From NCBI RefSeq assembly GCF_900105215.1, contig NZ_FOIP01000002.1, forward strand, positions 248,001-312,000: a stretch of 64,000 nt of DNA, read 5' to 3'. Below the pieces are notes generated by a model. That model was given only the letters and a program-made list of their open reading frames with translations, was not told where the DNA came from and did no database searches. How positions within the stretch are numbered: position 1 is the stretch's first letter; each line of letters starts with the position of its first letter. This DNA is from Lacrimispora sphenoides. GTDB lineage: Bacteria; Bacillota; Clostridia; Lachnospirales; Lachnospiraceae. Below are positions 61,808 through 64,000 of this stretch, in pieces. A program made the position numbers and the translations under genes.

Positions 61808-62236
61808 ATGCTTAGTGAAGAGAAAATAAAGATCATGACCAGCCTTGCAATGTTTGAAAAACACGAAGGAAAAAGGATATTTCCCATCAACCGGTACTTT
61901 AAAAGTGATTACATCAGCAGTAAGCTGTTCCGTTCTTTTTTCAGCTACACCCTGAGCTTTGTTTTATGTCTGGTTTTATGGGAATTATATGATATGGAAC
62001 AGTTGCTGGGTACCATGGAGTTAAAGGGCCTGACGGCGGCCGGGATGCGAATTGGACTGATCTATCTCGTTGGACTGATCATTTACCTGGGAATCAGTGC
62101 TGCTGTATATATGAAGCGATACGAATATGCCAGCCGTGGTACAAAGGTATATTTGGCAAAATTAAAAAGGCTGGACAAGCGGTATGAGGGAAATACCAGA
62201 CCTTTAAAAAGAACTAAGGGAGGACGAACATCATGA
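61808..62236 (+). CDS. Hypothetical two-helix membrane protein upstream of cdaA
   Basis: 142 residues, two hydrophobic segments (about residues 45-62 and 82-100), basic C-terminal tail. No family recognised. It overlaps the following gene by 4 bases (ATGA). Both occur just before cdaA, so they may be functionally linked to c-di-AMP or membrane/cell wall control (inference). Confidence 0.75.
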   Translation: MLSEEKIKIMTSLAMFEKHEGKRIFPINRYFKSDYISSKLFRSFFSYTLSFVLCLVLWELYDMEQLLGTMELKGLTAAGMRIGLIYLVGLIIYLGISAAVYMKRYEYASRGTKVYLAKLKRLDKRYEGNTRPLKRTKGGRTS

Positions 62237-63180
62237 TGAGCCTTCTTGTATTTAAAGAACGATTGAAAGAGTTTTATGCCAGGTATGAAATTTATATAAC
62301 GCCTGTGATCAAATTTCTATTCAGTCTCCTGGCGTTTTCTCTGATGAATAAGAATATTGGCTTTATGACAAAGCTAACGGAGCCATACATTCCATTAGTA
62401 CTGGCTCTGGTATGCTCTTTTTTGCCCTATGGAGCCATCTCCTTTCTGGCGGCATGCTTTATGCTTGCCCATCTGTCGGGAATTTCCCTTGAGATCACTC
62501 TGGTCATGGCTGTTTTTATTGTGGTGGCAGGACTTCTTTATTACGGATTCCAGCCGGGTGACAGTTATCTGCTGGTGCTGACCCCGGTATTTTTCCTGTT
62601 AAAGATCCCTTATGCGATCCCTTTGATCGTAGGGCTTTCAGGGAGCGCCATATCTGTGATACCGGTAAGCTGCGGTGTATTTATTTATTATACGCTTTTA
62701 TATGTGAAGCAGAATGCAGGAGTGCTGACCAACGATATGTCGGTGGATGAAATCGTTAAATTCATGCAGCTCATGAAGGTTCTGCTGTCTAATAAGCTGA
62801 TGCTTGTGATGGTTACGGCGTTTGCCCTTTCTCTTGTAGTGGTGGCGGTTACCCGTAGCTTATCCATGGATTATTCCTGGATCATTGCCATTGTGGCAGG
62901 TACCATTGCACAGCTTGGTGTAATTTTTGTGGGAGATATCGTTGCAGATGTATCGGTATCGGTTATCGGACTCCTGGTAGGAATCCTGTTTTCCATCGTA
63001 ATTGCAGGGATTTATACATTTTTTGTCTTTGCAGTGGATTATTCCAGGACAGAATACGTACAATTTGAAGATGATGATTATTATTATTACGTCAAGGCAG
63101 TTCCTAAACTGACAGTCAGCGCGCCTGACGTGAAAGTTCAGAAAATCAATGCCAGAAAGCTCCAAAGGCCGCAGAGGTAG
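62233..63180 (+). CDS. Hypothetical polytopic membrane protein with acidic-aromatic tail
   Basis: 315 residues with eight or nine hydrophobic segments and a soluble tail RTEYVQFEDDDYYYYVKAVPK from about residue 275. The tail is reminiscent of a motif I recall from clostridial hypothetical proteins. Start at ATG 62233 or 62236. Role unknown; likely co-transcribed with the upstream gene and cdaA. The stop of this gene is 14 bases before the likely cdaA start. Confidence 0.8.
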   Translation: MMSLLVFKERLKEFYARYEIYITPVIKFLFSLLAFSLMNKNIGFMTKLTEPYIPLVLALVCSFLPYGAISFLAACFMLAHLSGISLEITLVMAVFIVVAGLLYYGFQPGDSYLLVLTPVFFLLKIPYAIPLIVGLSGSAISVIPVSCGVFIYYTLLYVKQNAGVLTNDMSVDEIVKFMQLMKVLLSNKLMLVMVTAFALSLVVVAVTRSLSMDYSWIIAIVAGTIAQLGVIFVGDIVADVSVSVIGLLVGILFSIVIAGIYTFFVFAVDYSRTEYVQFEDDDYYYYVKAVPKLTVSAPDVKVQKINARKLQRPQR

Positions 63181-63194
63181 GAAAATAAAGGGAG

Positions 63195-64000
63195 GTGGAG
63201 ACAATAGCAGATTTTTTAGACGGAATGTACTCCTGGGTATCGTTCCTGCCCAGAATATCGAAAACAAACTTAGTTGAAATTATTATCATAGCCGTTCTGC
63301 TGTATGAGCTGCTGACCTGGATCATGAATACAAGAGCATGGACATTATTAAAGGGAATTATTGTGATCCTTCTTTTCTATCTCTTTGCATATGTATTCCG
63401 GTTGGATAATATTTTTTGGATTCTCAATAAAATTGCTACGCCGGCTGTTACCATGGCGATTGTGATCTTTCAGCCGGAGCTTCGGAAGGCTCTGGAGCAG
63501 TTAGGAAGCAAGAATCCCTTTACGGGAATTCTCACCTTTGATGACGGCCGGGATAATTCCGCTTTTACGGATAAAACCATCAACGAGGTGGTAAAGGCTA
63601 CTTTTGAGATGGCAAAAGTCAAGACCGGAGCGCTCATGGTAATCGAACGAGTGGATTCTTTAAAGGAGATCGAACGAACTGGAATAGAAGTAGGTGGAGT
63701 TGTAAGCAGCCAGCTTATTATCAACATCTTTGAGCATAATACACCGCTTCACGACGGAGCGGTGGTAATCCGGGGAAACCGTGTTGCAGCGGCTACCTGT
63801 TACCTGCCTCTGTCCGATAATATGAGCATCAGCAAGGAACTGGGTACAAGACACAGGGCCGCAGTAGGTGTCAGTGAAGTGAGCGACAGCATTACCATTG
63901 TGGTATCGGAAGAAACCGGGCGTGTGACGGTGGCCCTGGAAGGCGGTCTTAGAAAGATTACAGATGCTGATATGCTCCGGTCAGTCCTTGCAGGTGTAAA
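63195..64000 (+). CDS. cdaA: Diadenylate cyclase CdaA (C-terminally truncated by window end)
   Basis: Open to the window end (at least 265 residues). Two or three membrane helices (residues about 25-75) precede the DAC domain with LHDGAVVIRGNRVAAATCYLPLS (DGA motif) and GTRHRAAVGVSE (RHR motif). Makes c-di-AMP from two ATP at the membrane. The start is uncertain: GTG 63195 lies inside the GGAGGTG site; the best spacing from GGAGG (7 bases) is to an ATA at 63204; the first ATG is at 63225 with no site. CdaR and GlmM genes usually follow, outside this window. Confidence 0.93.
   Translation, partial: METIADFLDGMYSWVSFLPRISKTNLVEIIIIAVLLYELLTWIMNTRAWTLLKGIIVILLFYLFAYVFRLDNIFWILNKIATPAVTMAIVIFQPELRKALEQLGSKNPFTGILTFDDGRDNSAFTDKTINEVVKATFEMAKVKTGALMVIERVDSLKEIERTGIEVGGVVSSQLIINIFEHNTPLHDGAVVIRGNRVAAATCYLPLSDNMSISKELGTRHRAAVGVSEVSDSITIVVSEETGRVTVALEGGLRKITDADMLRSVLAGV

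Overview
The window looks like chromosome from an anaerobic, low-to-mid GC Firmicute of the Lachnospiraceae / Clostridium cluster XIVa kind (Lacrimispora- or '[Clostridium] saccharolyticum'-like). This is an inference from strong AGGAGG-type ribosome binding sites, AgrA/AgrC-type LytTR-GHKL signalling, PRD-containing PTS regulators, a DUF6485-like Cys-rich protein and lipoprotein adaptors. No rRNA, tRNA, CRISPR array or intact transposase was seen.

Layout. (1) 1-7690: the end of a branched-chain amino acid type ABC transporter (livM end, livG, livF), a cytidylate-kinase-like protein, a class IV aminotransferase, and then DUF4392, pxpB, pxpC, DUF1445 and pxpA, all on the plus strand with tight spacing. 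The two DUF proteins correspond to the two halves of the vertebrate D-glutamate cyclase DGLUCY, and PxpABC is the prokaryotic 5-oxoprolinase. The operon therefore reads as uptake of a D-amino acid or 5-oxoproline and conversion to glutamate. (2) 7690-15030: an AT-richer accessory stretch bounded by two near-identical 46/47-bp terminator-like repeats. It holds a PAP2 phosphatase, an XRE regulator, a frameshifted NRPS thioesterase remnant, an EamA transporter, a flavin/PNPOx-like protein, an AraC-GyrI regulator and a GNAT acetyltransferase. (3) 15241-20449: a GntR regulator, a Cys/Met-metabolism PLP enzyme and a sugar-type ABC transporter (binding protein plus two permeases, no ATPase). (4) 20600-26000: an AgrAC-like two-component pair, small hypothetical proteins and a MATE exporter.

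(5) 26635-38006: a nearly complete allantoate-to-oxamate operon: AllC-type amidohydrolase, MFS transporter, AllE, AllD, the FdrA/YlbE/YlbF oxamate carbamoyltransferase set, a dicarboxylate-type symporter and a PucR regulator. Allantoinase and carbamate kinase are not in the window. (6) 38201-44815: a fructose-type PTS with separate EIIB, EIIC and EIIA, a class II aldolase, a PRD regulator, an aldo/keto reductase and an RpiB/LacAB-type isomerase, predicting a sugar-phosphate pathway of unknown substrate. A GH4 6-phospho-glycosidase and an RpiR regulator follow.

(7) 47575-53717: MarR, a heterodimeric ABC exporter with one degenerate ATP site, and two HlyD-type adaptors. (8) 53818-56725: an HxlR regulator divergent from a PNPOx-like protein, then LarE and a Fe/Mn superoxide dismutase with an unusual Cys-repeat tail. 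(9) 57001-61615: a MacAB-like exporter with adaptor, ATPase and two paralogous permeases. (10) 61808-64000: two overlapping membrane protein genes followed by the diadenylate cyclase gene cdaA, which runs off the window end.
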